Assembly: GCA_011800805.1 (NCBI GenBank) | Contig: MPNW01000091.1 | Location: forward strand, 32,958 to 96,957 | Origin: Hirudo medicinalis | Lineage: Eukaryota; Annelida; Clitellata; Hirudinida; Hirudinidae | Reading direction: 5' to 3' | DNA length: 64,000 nt | Part shown: positions 14,001-25,269 of the stretch, piece after piece | How the letters are laid out: each line of letters opens with the position of its first letter | How positions within the stretch are numbered: the first letter of the stretch is position 1 | The notes under the pieces: model-generated | What the model was told of the DNA's origin: nothing | Databases searched by the model: none | What the model saw: only the letters and a program-made list of their open reading frames with translations | Translations under genes and position numbers: made by a program

Positions 14001-15573
14001 TGATGCTGTTACAGATTTTGGTGGTTGAACACCACACTGAATGATATCCACTTTGGTGAGATACTTGAAGTTTATGTGACAACGTACATAATGTCTCTTC
14101 AGACTGAAGCTGTGACGATAAACTCCACTGCAGATGTCACAACGAAAGACCCTGCGACCATTCTTCCAGGACCCGCCGGTGGAACTGTGACTACCTCCGT
14201 TACCTCCCTGATCGACCATTGATTCAAAGTGGAAATACATCCTAGTGGGATCTGCAGAGGCTGAAATTTCGTTCTTACTCTTCTCTAATTCCTGAGGAGC
14301 CATCCCCAGAGACGACTCGCGACTAACATCGACATTGGGGGAGTTTCGACCAGAAGATACTGAATTAGCAGCAGATGAAGCAGCAGTAGGTGCCTGGGAG
14401 GAATTTCTGGACTTGGTGTTGGAAGTAGCAGCTCCATATTTTGGTGCATCCCAGTCTTCGTCGTCGTCATCGTCATCATTATTTGCATTGCTATCAACTA
14501 TGTCATCCTCACTACCTGTGATGTAATTCATAATTTTATGTACTGTTCAAGTAACAAATATTACCTTTCCACTAAACTGGATTGGCCCTCAACTACTGAA
14601 GTTCTCACTCCAACTTCTTCCATCTCCCAAAACTTCCGAGCAGTGCGCCTCCTACCTCTGAGAGACACCGAATCGTAGTCGCTCGATTTGGAGGCCACCT
14701 TCGACTCGTCTCCTGTCCTTGCTCTTTTGACTGAGATAAAAAGATTAATCCTCTCGTATAATTCATTTTAAATAAAAAAAAATCCAGATTTCTCAATCAA
14801 AGAGAATGCCAGGCATAAGCTAGTTTGAATTTTCTATAAATCTTTAAAGAGAAAGTTAAAGCTGCTAATTCAAGTATTAATATTTGAGACTTGCAACCAA
14901 CCATTTGGAAATAATTTCTTCTTCCCCTTCTTTTTGCGAACAGGTGACTTTTCATACCAAGTCAATAGTTCCTCTCCTGGATGGATGTCCTGTTGTCCAA
15001 TTGTTGGAAATGTCAATAATAACCAATTACTAAAATTAAATTTCCTTCACAATTAAGGAAAGTTCATGGTACTTTCAAAAGAGCTATTTAGCTAGAGAAT
15101 ACTGCATAATTAGAATGGTTAATCAATAAAAAATTATCAATTCTCAAGCACAGATGCACACCTTTATGGCATGGTAATAAATATCGATGCCTTCCTGTTC
15201 TGACACAATGTTCTGCTCCTCAAAAAACCTGGCACAATTTATGTGCCTCATCCAGTTTCCGTATCTTGGATTGGTGGCATTTATGTAGAATAGGAACTCC
15301 TTGGTTTCAACATCCACGATCTGCAATTTGAAAAACCAGCCAATCAAAATCCAGATTGAAAGCTACCCAGCACATGGAAAGAAACTAGTATGAAGAAAAT
15401 CAGTACAAAGAGTTGATTAACTGGTTGAGCTGTAAATTGCAGCTGGGTAACCATTTAAGAAACAACCTCCCAAATAAAGGCAGGATCCATGGTCTCGTCA
15501 ACTTCGTAAGCCTTTTCTCCAACAAATGGACCAAATTTGGTACCTTCTTTAATGAGTTGTTTGCACCAAATTC
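8038..15573 (-). CDS. PRDM-family PR/SET-domain C2H2 zinc-finger transcription regulator (5' end missing)
   Basis: Exons in transcript order: 15467-15573, 15162-15320, 14902-14989, 14565-14730, 13959-14511, 13570-13891, 12911-13215, 11595-11936, 10411-11521, 9596-10272, 9150-9500, 8038-8940. All junctions keep frame, giving about 1,693 residues. Exons 1-3 form a PR (SET-like) domain with KFGPFVGE, NWMRHINCAR, EEQN and PGEELLTWYE. Exon 5 has an acidic DDDDDDED run and a C2H2 finger beginning FRCDIC. Exons 6-8 add fingers CNICDQFF, CSHCKMQF, CQQCHKSF, CDLCPATF, CAYCSKYF and CTVCRKCF; the exon 6/7 junction rebuilds a classic HTGAKPF finger linker. Isolated fingers follow (CSVCKMNF, CLVCYMAF, CTKCRLRF, CIYCRHQF). 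EEPLDLTG in the 1.1-kb exon resembles a CtBP-binding PxDLS motif. It should act in the nucleus on DNA. PR domain first, acidic stretch, scattered fingers and length recall PRDM2/RIZ, but PRDM3/16 is not excluded. The start exon was not found. The weak points are the donor near 10411 and the joining across 12911/11936. Confidence 0.85.
12234..12284 (-). promoter_or_regulatory. candidate internal promoter and alternative first exon (PR-less isoform)
   Basis: A 17-codon ATG exon, MAKKGKKIVFKREKPDE, follows AACC in good start context and ends GAG|GTTTGT in phase 0. Joined to the exon at 11595-11936 (VLLEKDRAE...) it stays open and would give about 1,144 residues with the downstream fingers but no PR domain. 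Flanking DNA (12185-12240) is relatively CpG-rich for this window. The exon at 12911-13215 can either splice on at AAA|GTGAGA or read through to a stop at 12821. So the locus is either one gene with two promoters or two tandem genes. PR-plus and PR-minus isoforms from separate promoters are known in several PRDM genes. Confidence 0.45.
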
Positions 15574-17470
15574 CTTGAAAATAATTTCATAACCAATGAC
15601 TTGCTAAATAAATTTACAGACAAAGAGCTCAATAAGTTGGTAAAAGTTGGTATTTGTGCCAAAATTTATAATCGACGTTATAATCAATGATAATAATATA
15701 AGGAGATTAAATGAATAAATGGGAGACAATTCTAAATATAAATGGAGCAACAAGCCACAAGTGAGGCTTGATTCTGCACCTCATAATAAACAGTCTGAAA
15801 CCACCCTGCTTTTGAATAATTCATATAAGAATAACATCAATCTTGCCATATTTATGAGCTTCCACTTGCGATGGCTTGATGGTGATTTCAGGCGGAGTAT
15901 CCAGGTCAAGCACTTTCAGTTTCTTTTCAGTCATTTTGCAATCACTTATAGTCAAGCAGACTGGGCAAAATCAAAGTTAATTGATTAGAAGACATCATTT
16001 ATTATAATGAATTAAAAATCGATTCCCTTGCACACAGATACTCCAGATAGTGACAAACGAGTAACTTATTGGTAGTTGTGTGATGCTAATGCACATAGCC
16101 CAACTCAAATATCAAAACAGAATGCAACAATAACCAAAAGCCAACATCATCATCATTAACATCGTCATCGTCACCATTGTTATAATCATCTTCCTCACTC
16201 ACAAGAAATGACTAAAGGTGTCCACCTAGCTCCACGTGCATTCAACTGTGAGTAGATAATGAAGGCAAGAGTGAAAGACAGAAAAATAAGAAATGAATAA
16301 AACGACAGACGTAAAGTTCCAGTTTATGAATAAAGAAGATGATGATGACGATTGTTACATTCGCTGGTTATATTATATAACATTTAAGTGGATGTAACAA
16401 ATATTCCCGCCAACACCGACATCGTCTGATGAGGTGGCATTAAAATCGCAGTGAAGTTTCTGAGAGCAAAAGGATCAAATCAATCTCAGTGCTGAAGTTA
16501 AGACTTCCAACGTTGCAAATGCGTTACAAGTGAAATGAGGTTAACTGGTAAATTGTCAACCGATGTGGGTTAATTGCGATCCAATCGTCTTAGAGCTTGA
16601 CAGTTCATGTAAATTATGATTAAAGGATTGAAATGATGGACTGATGAGTGAGTAATGAAATGGTGATAAGAATTTGGAAACATTAGACAAGAAAACAAAC
16701 TCATCAACACAACGAAACAAAGAGAAGTTAAGCCGCTTTTAATTCTGGGAAGAATTTATACACTGGCCACACGCTCTTATTGATTGATAAATATGTTTCT
16801 TGCTTACGTGCCTCAGTGAGAGTAGCGGTGACGCTGCTGCCCGTAACATGGCGGTGGTGTTAACATTGTAAATTAACCAAGTTAGAGACATTCGAGAGAG
16901 GTGAAAGATAGAACATGAAGAAACCAGTAGTTCCTAGCATCGTGTTGTAGCTGCGAATGGAGAAGAAAAAGAAAAATAATCAGAGCTCTAGCGAAAAACA
17001 CGCACAAGAACTCAGGCCGAGACAGGCTGTGAAGCAGAGAGTTGAGCTGTGAGGACGCAATTAGGTGGGACATGTGGAAGCACAACTGATAAGAAATAAT
17101 AAGAATCAAATAATGAGGATCAATTCAGGCAACTGATAGAGAAATTCTGCTCAGACATGAAACGACATCAATTCTTTTAATATGAAGATTTTCAACTATT
17201 GGGCGTGTCAGTGAACAAATCCACTAGAAAACGTCGTAGCTACATGTCTTCATCCGAGCACGCTCCTTCTCTCCTCTCATCTCCAATAAACACAATCAAG
17301 GAGTGAAGCAGGAAATTTCAAAACAAGAACCACTCGGAACACACACTCAACCGCAACAAGCACCGCAACAACTCAACGAGTAGAAAGTAAACGTCTCAAG
17401 CCAAGGACAATAACGTCGACAGCGCTTCAATGGCAGTTCGATAACAGTATCAAATCGGTCTTTAGGGATG
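15574..17470. other. upstream region of the PRDM gene; no firm exon
   Basis: The first PR-domain exon begins in phase 1, so at least one 5' exon must lie upstream on the minus strand. A minus-strand candidate at 16807-16848 reads MLRAAASPLLSLRH and ends at a GTAAGC donor, but its phase does not fit. The rest is AT-rich with a short CATCATCATTAACATCGTC patch near 16146-16175. Confidence 0.4.
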
Positions 17471-17569
17471 CCGAAAGATGGAAGCCCACGTAAACAAAAT
17501 GATTGCTATCAGCAACACTCAAATTAACCGCAGAGTCGGTCTTCATAAAGAATCAACTTATTCTAGCGA

Positions 17570-17732
17570 AACTACAACTACAACAACAATAACAAGAATT
17601 TCACGTACAACTGCTGTCACCGGCACTGCAGTGAGCATCGTCTGCTCCAAAAAGCAACAGCAGCAAGGACGTCAAGTAATGGAAACAACACGCTATTACT
17701 CGAGACAACAACAACAACAACAACAACAGTTT
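17570..17732. repeat. CAA/ACA-rich low-complexity tract
   Basis: Contains ACTACAACTACAACAACAAT and a pure (CAA)8-like run near 17706-17728. A plus-strand ORF across it (17478-17831) is poly-Thr/poly-Gln and has no other support, so it is not annotated as a gene. Confidence 0.8.
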
Positions 17733-18423
17733 CTCTTAATCGGCTCTAAGCTGAGACTCAGTAGACGAAAGTTAGCGAAGGATGAGCATAAATTGGTGGG
17801 TTTAAGCGCGCAGGTCGAGTGTGGATGTTGACTCAATAGGCATGTTTCCTCTCTTTGACAACTCCCTTAGTTACTCAACCCCGATTCAACAAGGTCCCCT
17901 ACTTACTCCAATACATTAACCCACCACCATACTGGAATAAATGAGTGACAAAACGGATGAATGCTAAATAAATATGCAAAGAGTGGAGAATCCAAAGGAA
18001 AAATTGAAGAATCGAAATGCCTTTGCACCATTCATGGATAAATGTTAAGCATGGGAATGGATGGACGGATAGGTGAATGTACGGGTCTTGTCGATGGTCG
18101 AAAGAAGGTCTACCACTTTCCCATGCATAACTGTGGATTGAATTGAATAGAAGCAAAAGATGCTTTTAAATCATAAACGTGGTGATGCATAGACGATGAA
18201 GTTTGTTGTGCTAACGTTATGTAAGAGTGGGATACGTGGTATCCAACAAACAAACATGAATTGATCGACGGATTGGTTGAATGAATGAATGAATGAACTT
18301 CTGTGGATTCACCTTTTGTAGGATAAAAAACCGTTGCTTGGACACTTTTTAACCATTTCAAATTCATGATTCGAATGATCTGCTATCTATCATATTCACT
18401 TAATGAAGTCCTTAAGTGAACGA

Positions 18424-18770
18424 TGACAATAACGATGACGATGGCAACGATAATGGTGATGACGAAGATGATGGAGAGTAGGTGAACAGGATGGTGACGT
18501 AACATGTGAAAATTGGAAGACAGTTATTTGTCACAGTGCTATATCCTTCATCCTTCAATAAGACCTTTTGCATGAATAAGCCTTAGTTAAATGGTGTGGA
18601 TAAAATTGTTAAAACATAGTACACGAGTGAGTGGGTGAGTGTGAGTGAGTGAGTGTGAGTGAGTGAGTGTGAGTATGTGGTGTGAGCTTGAGTGTGAAGA
18701 CAATCAATGAGGTAATGATGAAGACCACCACAATTTTCAAGTCGTTTAGTATTTCGGCTATTTCGGCTAG

Positions 18771-18805
<35 letters not shown>
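18424..18805. repeat. microsatellite cluster
   Basis: GATGACGATGG-rich patch near 18425-18480, (GTGAGTGAGT)n at about 18630-18672 and an uninterrupted (GAT)n run at about 18772-18802. Sequence between 17733 and 18424 and from 18806 to 19555 shows no gene. Confidence 0.85.
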
Positions 18806-18806
<1 letters not shown>

Positions 18807-19556
18807 GATATCCGTGATGACGTGATGTTGTAATTGTTGTCGCAAGCAGCCGCAACCTAAGCAGAGATAATAAAAATAACAACGACAACATTAGTTGCTG
18901 CTTCGTTGGTAACTGCGAAATGTAGATTCAGAAGTTATGAAAGTAGTTTATGCAGCCAAAGTCTCTGTAAGGAGCTGTCAACAAGTTAACAAGTTAACAA
19001 GTTGCGCAACAATTTCCGTTTAGGACATCATCATCAACACCGCCAACAATGCCATAACTGTTATTATCATGGGCGTTTAACATCATCATCAATATCATGA
19101 GAATTATCATTCAGCATCAAATTATTATAATCATCTCAAATCACTCCTTCATTCAAGGATTATGTTGCTGTCACAGTTTGTAAATTAATTCATTCATCAA
19201 TGCTGTGCAACGATTGTCTTCACAAAGAAATATGTGTAACCACATTTCATTTCAACATCAGAACCAAAAGCAAAATATGTCATTTGAAAGTGAATGAATG
19301 CATGCCTAAATTGTGGATTGAATGGTGAATGAACTACATATGTATGCAGATGCATGATGATAGAAGGACATACAATAAAAACAATGCATTAAAGGGATAT
19401 GCATTGTGGTAATGATTGAATATCAAAGTAGACAAATGAATAATATTTGAAAGCATTCAAATCACTGTTGCCCACCAATGCAAATAAGAAGAGAAATAAG
19501 ATGTGAATGTGAATGATGCACAGAGGATTACTTCATTGGTCAGCAAATAAATTGTT

Positions 19557-19890
19557 TATCTAGCATCTGCATTCACTGTAATTACTTGATGAATTATCAT
19601 AGAACATAAATCTTTAGTAAATTCATTTATAAATGAGCCAATCACATGCAGCACTGAAAAAACATTAAAATCATGTACAATTATTGTCCTCAGTTCTTGA
19701 AATGGAGTGAAATGTAGTTTCACGACAGATAATGATGATGAGATCTTTAAAATAAAGTTCACCACTTGTGAAGTTGGAGAAGTCTTAACATATTGACCAT
19801 GATTCACTTCCTTCAAAGCCATCAGGCTACAAACCAGTTTATCATTTCCAGATGCTCTGGTTACTAAATCTACTTTCAAACACTTTACAG
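19557..19890 (-). CDS. possible terminal exon of an unrecognised gene
   Basis: An open frame of about 110 codons on the minus strand ends with the stop at 19557-19559. It has no in-frame ATG at its 5' end; the frame runs back to a possible AAAAG acceptor near 19891, and the residues after that are AVKCLKVDLVTRASGNDKL. Composition is balanced (not repeat-derived), with hydrophobic stretches alternating with charged residues, e.g. ELRTIIVHDFNVFSVLHVIG. No family is recognised. A possible short first exon MTSVRCYE with a strong GA|GTAAGT donor lies upstream near 20034, but its phase does not fit. It lies head to head with the plus-strand gene starting at 20117. It could equally be a chance ORF. 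Confidence 0.35.
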
Positions 19891-20116
19891 CTTTTCATTT
19901 TACACAATTTCATACTTTGTTGTGATAAAATAATCGTAAATTTACAGATATGCACTCCTAGGTCTAAGGCGCTCCATAAACCGATAAATCTAAACTTACT
20001 CGTAACACCTAACCGACGTCATTATTTTTAAAAACTTTTAAAATAATGTCAAATATGGTATTTAAAGTCTACACGATGCACAACTCATTTAGTATCTGAA
20101 GTATCACTTTCTAATC

Positions 20117-20519
20117 ATGGAGGATTATGCAACTGAAAACCTAGCCGTGTCTTTTGTCACTCCCAGAAATGCTGTGCTGAACGAATTCAAGAAACTTCCG
20201 AATCATGAAACAAGATTTTCGGTTAAGGTCAGCAAATGACGTGAAGAATTAATACTACTTAATCGTCTTTCTTTCATCGTGTCAACCTTTTCAGGTCGAA
20301 GTTACCTCAAATCGACAAATAAAAAAGAATTTATTCTACCAGATAAATGGCATCCAGATGTCATTAGAAGATTTAAAGTTCTTAGCAAATGAACGATATT
20401 TACTGAGAGAAATTACATCTCATTTATTTATCGCTATCCAGCACAGAACTTCACCTACGCAAGACCTAGATTTCGCATCACAAGACAGGCGTCCTAGAGC
20501 CATCTTGCTGACAAAATGA
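20117..20519 (+). CDS. small unrecognised two-exon gene, 111 aa
   Basis: Exon 1 is 20117-20227 (37 codons, starting MEDYATENLAVSF) and ends AAG|GTCAGC. A 67-nt intron closes with CAACCTTTTCAG. Exon 2 is 20295-20519 (74 codons plus TGA) and starts VEVTSNRQIKKNLF. Without splicing the frame hits TGA ten bases into the intron, and with splicing the two frames join in phase 0, which is the main evidence. The protein is mildly basic, has no signal peptide or membrane segment, and ends RRPRAILLTK. I do not recognise the family. The stop codon overlaps the ATG of a second ORF by the tetranucleotide ATGA. Confidence 0.6.
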
Positions 20520-20659
20520 CTTCATTTTTCACTTGTAAGTTTATTCGAAAGCTCTTGCAGCATAGGATTACTCAACGAAAGGCGTTACTGTCGATGCAAT
20601 GTCTTCCTGTTAAGGCCCTCTCAAAACTACGATTTAAAATTTATCAGGAGCAATTTTGA
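20516..20659 (+). CDS. 47-codon ORF overlapping the preceding stop (ATGA)
   Basis: Starts MTSFFTCKFIRKLLQHR and ends KLRFKIYQEQF, stop at 20657-20659. It is strongly basic with few acidic residues, as in mitochondrial presequences or small ribosomal-type proteins, but this is only composition. It contains an in-frame GTAAGT at 20535-20540 that could instead be a splice donor. It may be a second cistron, part of an alternative isoform, or chance. Confidence 0.25.
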   Translation: MTSFFTCKFIRKLLQHRITQRKALLSMQCLPVKALSKLRFKIYQEQF

Positions 20660-22840
20660 CAAGAAATACGATTAATCCTAACCTTGTGAGGGGATGTGCA
20701 AAACAAAAATGACGTTAAGTCTAAATATTGTGCCAAAACAAACTAGAAATCTAAACTCCTATTATCTGAAACACTGTTCACACAACGGGAGTATTCTGTC
20801 TCTCCTTACTGAAGGCTTGCACAGGCATAGTGCAAACATTATACGTTTAGGTATCCTGGCTTCTGCTACGGTCTGCGTGCGTGTGTTCTTTCAATATGCT
20901 AGAAAACTCTGCTCTATCATTTTCTATGAGTTTCTATAAACCTTTCGTTTCAATTCTTTTAACCCTTGCCTTCCTGTCGTAATTCACCCCCCATCCTCCC
21001 CAACTTTATAAATCGCACGCAATAAGCCAAATCACTGCCACACCATTCATTCAAAGTTTGTTCTTACTTCAATGACACTGTCATAAAACGTAATCAAATA
21101 CAAATTACAAAACGTGCTTGATGTCAAAAAGAGATAGGGCACCATTCATCTGCAAGCTTTTGAAAAATACAAAAACAGGATAATAAACGGAGAAAGTACA
21201 TGAAAGACACTTGGAGAAACAAATAAGGAGGACGGAAAAACACAAAAGTAGACGAAGCCAGAGGAAGACTTAATAAGACGAACAAAAGAAGGGTGCACGA
21301 GCAACATCACACGCGCATCGCTTCTTTTGGCTTGATCCGTTTTCGTCGGGGTGTGTACGACTTCTGTGAAGTAAAACTTTTAGCAAATGTCTATCAAATG
21401 AAACATTTAATTAAAAATTAAAGACAACCATGGGCAAATTAATTACCCTTCACTGCTGGATTCTTTCTTGAAAAGCATTTTCATTTAACAACTCCTTGAC
21501 AACGAAAGCGAGTCGTCGTAACTGTTTAGAGACTGTGGTCCTACAGATACTGTAGGTGAGCTGTTTTGTCTGTTTGTCTGTCTGTATCTTATGCCTCTTC
21601 CCCAATTGCGGTGCGTTTTTCTCTCATTTTCCATGCCATGTTCCATTACCCACAAGATTTGATGATGGTTTTGTAATGATAATGATATGCATCTTTAAGC
21701 CTCCATTGCCTATGTTCTGTTATAAACGTGGGTTGTTCAGTTATCATGCATTTGTTTCTAGCTGTCACGCTTCCTCGTTTATTGACTGCGACCATGATCG
21801 TAAGGGTGCTAGCGGAATGTGCTTCGTTTTCTTGCCCAGAGAAACCATTCATGTTTGTTATAATGAAACTTATCGGATTATCCATGATATGATTCATTCG
21901 CATGTATTTATTTTTCATAATTGCTTCAGTACCATTAAAAGTTAGGCCGAACTCGAAGAGGAGACAACAAGATTCTAAAATCGAGATCAAATGCAGGTTA
22001 AGAGTAGTTCGGGAAAGTGTCAGATCATCAGGTCATGAAGTCACATAACAGAATTAAAGCAAAATTCTTATTTTTGAATTCTTATTTTTGGGATGCAGTA
22101 TCGGCTGTCTGAGTGAATAAACTTTCAGATCAACATCGACACAAGCGCAAACGGAGGCGACATGTACAAAGGATGGTATCGCCTGCACGCCTTCTGCACA
22201 GACTTGTAATCTGGCTTGCCGGAGTTGGATCGCAGATTTGATGAATTTAGAATATTAATCGATCCCTGTTACCACATTGCTTTAGCCATTATACGTTTTT
22301 TGATTTAGCTCTTAAGTATTTTAGTGTCTTTTTTCGTCATCTCTAAAGTCACTCTTTAGTGAATAGGATTATCTAAATATTGATAATGAAAAAAAAATAT
22401 TGTGAATGAATTACCATTGGACGAAGTACTTAATTATTCAAAAGGACATTCTCGTCAAGCTGTAGGACCACCTATTTAAACCAAATATAACTAAAACTAA
22501 ATTAACTAAACTAACAAACATCTGACGAGAAACAAAAACCTAACCATCGGAGTTACGGACCAAAGGAACGATTTAAGGAATGATTTAGTTAATGATGAAA
22601 AAGAAGAATTTCTAGTATTACATTTATCAAGTTATACATTTTAATATACAAAAGTATTAATATAATTTTTAAATTCATTTTTCTTTTTCCTAACAGTACA
22701 GATATGTGGTAAACAAGAAATAATGTATTGTATTGCTTAACGGACATAGAGCTTAGAGCTGTTCGGAATAGAAGATGCTAAGCAGTTTATTTACATTACA
22801 CGTAGGAGTGTGATGCCATGACTTGTGGGAATTCTACTTT
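20660..22840. other. no gene supported
   Basis: Plus-strand ORFs at 20694-20939 and 21556-21945 (129 codons) are the longest, but neither has a recognisable domain, a conserved-looking composition or clear splice context. AT content rises towards 22.4-22.7 kb. Confidence 0.45.
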
Positions 22841-22849
22841 TGCTTTTAG

Positions 22850-24837
22850 TGCAGGGAAACCCACTGGCAAAAAAATCTGGTAAAAAGCCTGGTTCAAAAT
22901 CCAAGGTAAAACCAGATATAATGCATTTATAGTTATGATATAAATATATCATAGACTGTATTAAGCTATACTTAAATTGAATTTAGTAATTTGACAATAA
23001 GTAATTATATTATTTCAATTTAAATATCCATTTTACAATTTTAGAATGTAAAGAGTTAAGAGGGAGACTCAAGTAAGCCTATTACATTTTCACTTTGATT
23101 TATTGTTTTTTTTATTTCACACATTGTTTTGTTTCAAGTGTTGCAGATTGAGACTTGGACCTCAAGTGAAAGTACATTTCTTATTCCAGTTACCAGATTT
23201 ATTCTTTGTAATACAATTATTTCTTTTAGTCCTCTTGATGATTACCTGAATGTTTTCCCTGAAATATGTACATGTGAACATCCAAGAATTTTATGCTCTC
23301 CTCATATTGAATAAAATTGGCTTCTGCTATGTAGCAGATTCATTGCACAGTGTTAAAGTCATTGCTAACACATACGGCAGTTATGATGCCACTAAATGAA
23401 AGTAGTTCAACAGTGTTCATTTAGCTCATTGGAATTCAACTGACTGACTATATTAGATTAGATAACCATAAAGATGCAAAGTTTTATACAGCAGGACTAT
23501 TATTAATGCTCACTTTCATGTTTGTTGATGTCTTGGTGTCCATTAAACCTATTTGGAGGATGTAATACCATCTCTGGGAGTTCTAAAATGTTGAGTTTAA
23601 AATGTCCAATTTTCAGGACACATCACCACAAAAAGGGAGACTGGTGGTATTGAAATGGCTTAGAATAAAGGTAAAAATTTATATTTACAGTTGGGTTGCC
23701 AATATTTTAAAAATTATTGATGCATTGAGTTAAGTTGTGTAACCACAACAGATCCTTTTGTTGATATGCAGATTACATTGTGTTTTGTAATTAATTTCCT
23801 ATAAGAAACAAACACACTAAGAATAGAATAATTCAAGTTTATTTGGTAGAACCTGTAACCAAAACTTGTGTGCACAGCTCCATACAAGAAGTTTATGAAG
23901 ATGGCTATTGGACATCCCGAACCTACTGTCACTACAAATATTAATCATTCGGGACACTACTCTCTCTGAAGGCACAGAGCTGGCCAGAATGGAAAGATAT
24001 TTCAAAGCTATGTCATATAATATGGGGTAGCTTTCCTTCTTGGCATGCCAATAAAGAAGAGGATTTTCCTTCCTCTCAATCAGTGCCTCAGAGAAATATA
24101 AATTTATTTCTGAGGGTAAAGAGGATTCTCTTTTTGCAGAGGGAATGAAGTAAAGTTGATACTTAGCAGCTGCTACAGAGTCTCATTTCATCCCACTGAT
24201 TTCACTACATTTACAAGTATTGAGCACTTCTACAATGATGCATGGTTAGTGGACAAATAATTCTGTATTTGAATTGATTTTATCACCATTATTCTCACGA
24301 ATTATCACAAAAAAAAAACTCGCAAGTTTATTTCAATTCAATCCTAGTCTCATTGTTTCATTAATTATGTACTATAACAAAAATAAAACATATTGTTATA
24401 AAATAAACTCTGAATTTTAAAACCTAATTTGAATATCAATATTAGAAAAAAAAATTACATATTGAGAAAAATATTGCCATATTTTTATTGATATATTGAT
24501 ACAATACCGGCAACCCTAATTTGTAGTTTGTATTTTATGTAATTTAAATTGGAAATTTGGATTTCACAGCTTAAGTTTACAATGCCTCTGCTGCCAGACA
24601 TGGGTATGTCATAAAAGACAATTTTGATAAATTTCCATAACTTCATGGCTAAATTATGTAAATTCTGCTACTTAATATTTAATGAATTTAATTAACTTTT
24701 GAATTTAAGGTAAATGGGAAGTCAAGCTGTAATTAATTGTACTCACTGGGGCAGTTATTGGAACCATTGTCATTTGGGCATTCCTCTCTATCTCGGCCAT
24801 GAAATTTCCTTTGTCGGCGAATTCTGAGGAGATATGA
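22850..24837 (+). pseudogene. candidate small single-pass membrane protein gene with an in-frame stop
   Basis: Four short phase-compatible segments: 22850-22905 (TTTTAG acceptor; (M)QGNPLAKKSGKKPGSKSK), 23617-23670 (TTTTCAG acceptor; DTSPQKGRLVVLKWLRIK; donor AAG|GTAAAA), 24570-24603 (TTTCACAG acceptor; LKFTMPLLPDM; donor ATGG|GTATGT), and 24710-24837 (GKWEVKL, then TAA at 24730-24732). After the TAA the same frame continues for 34 codons with a hydrophobic helix, TGAVIGTIVIWAFLSIS, and ends at TGA. One nonsense change would therefore remove the only membrane segment. This could be a pseudogene, an allelic or sequencing difference, or a chance chain. A different, minus-strand exon can be drawn over the last segment. 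The protein family is not recognised. Confidence 0.35.
23817..24160 (-). mobile_element. hAT transposase C-terminal (dimerisation) remnant
   Basis: Minus-strand frame reads NPLLYWHAKKESYPILYDIA followed by KYLSILASSVPSERV, the hallmark hAT C-terminal dimerisation block, then degenerates. It lies in the intron of the doubtful gene at 22850-24837. It may belong to the same original element as the remnant at 25270-26290, though the 1.1 kb between them does not look like transposase. Confidence 0.8.
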
Positions 24838-25269
24838 GCAAATGAAGAAAACAAGTGCAAATGCATTAATTCAAAATTTAGGATTTATACCATCTACATT
24901 GTTATTGTTGTATGTCACATTATTAATCAATGTTATTATATTTTACTTTTGGTTCTCAGCGTAAGAGCTTAATAATGGAGGTAAATGAATTCATCATTTA
25001 AATGCTAATTAGAAGAATGATATTAATTAAATGCTTAATTAATTAAGGATTAACTCTATAGGATTAGGCATCTCTGATTAGAGTTATGTCATAACTTGAA
25101 CTTTTGGTATTCTTAGGTTATAATTAACATCCTTTCATACTTTTAAGTTATAATTGCATTCTTAGCCTTATTAACACTTTAACCTCAAATTGTTTAAAAG
25201 TTAATTTTCAAGTTTTTTTTTTTTTAACTAAAAAAATGTTACAGCAGGTCCAAAAATTGATTAAATCAT

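Noticed and set aside
16807..16848. MLRAAASPLLSLRH as first exon of the PRDM gene
   Set aside because: Ends in phase 0 at GTAAGC, whereas the first PR-domain exon needs phase 1; no other link.
17478..17831. Poly-Thr/poly-Gln ORF
   Set aside because: Driven by the CAA/ACA microsatellite; flanking residues resemble nothing known.
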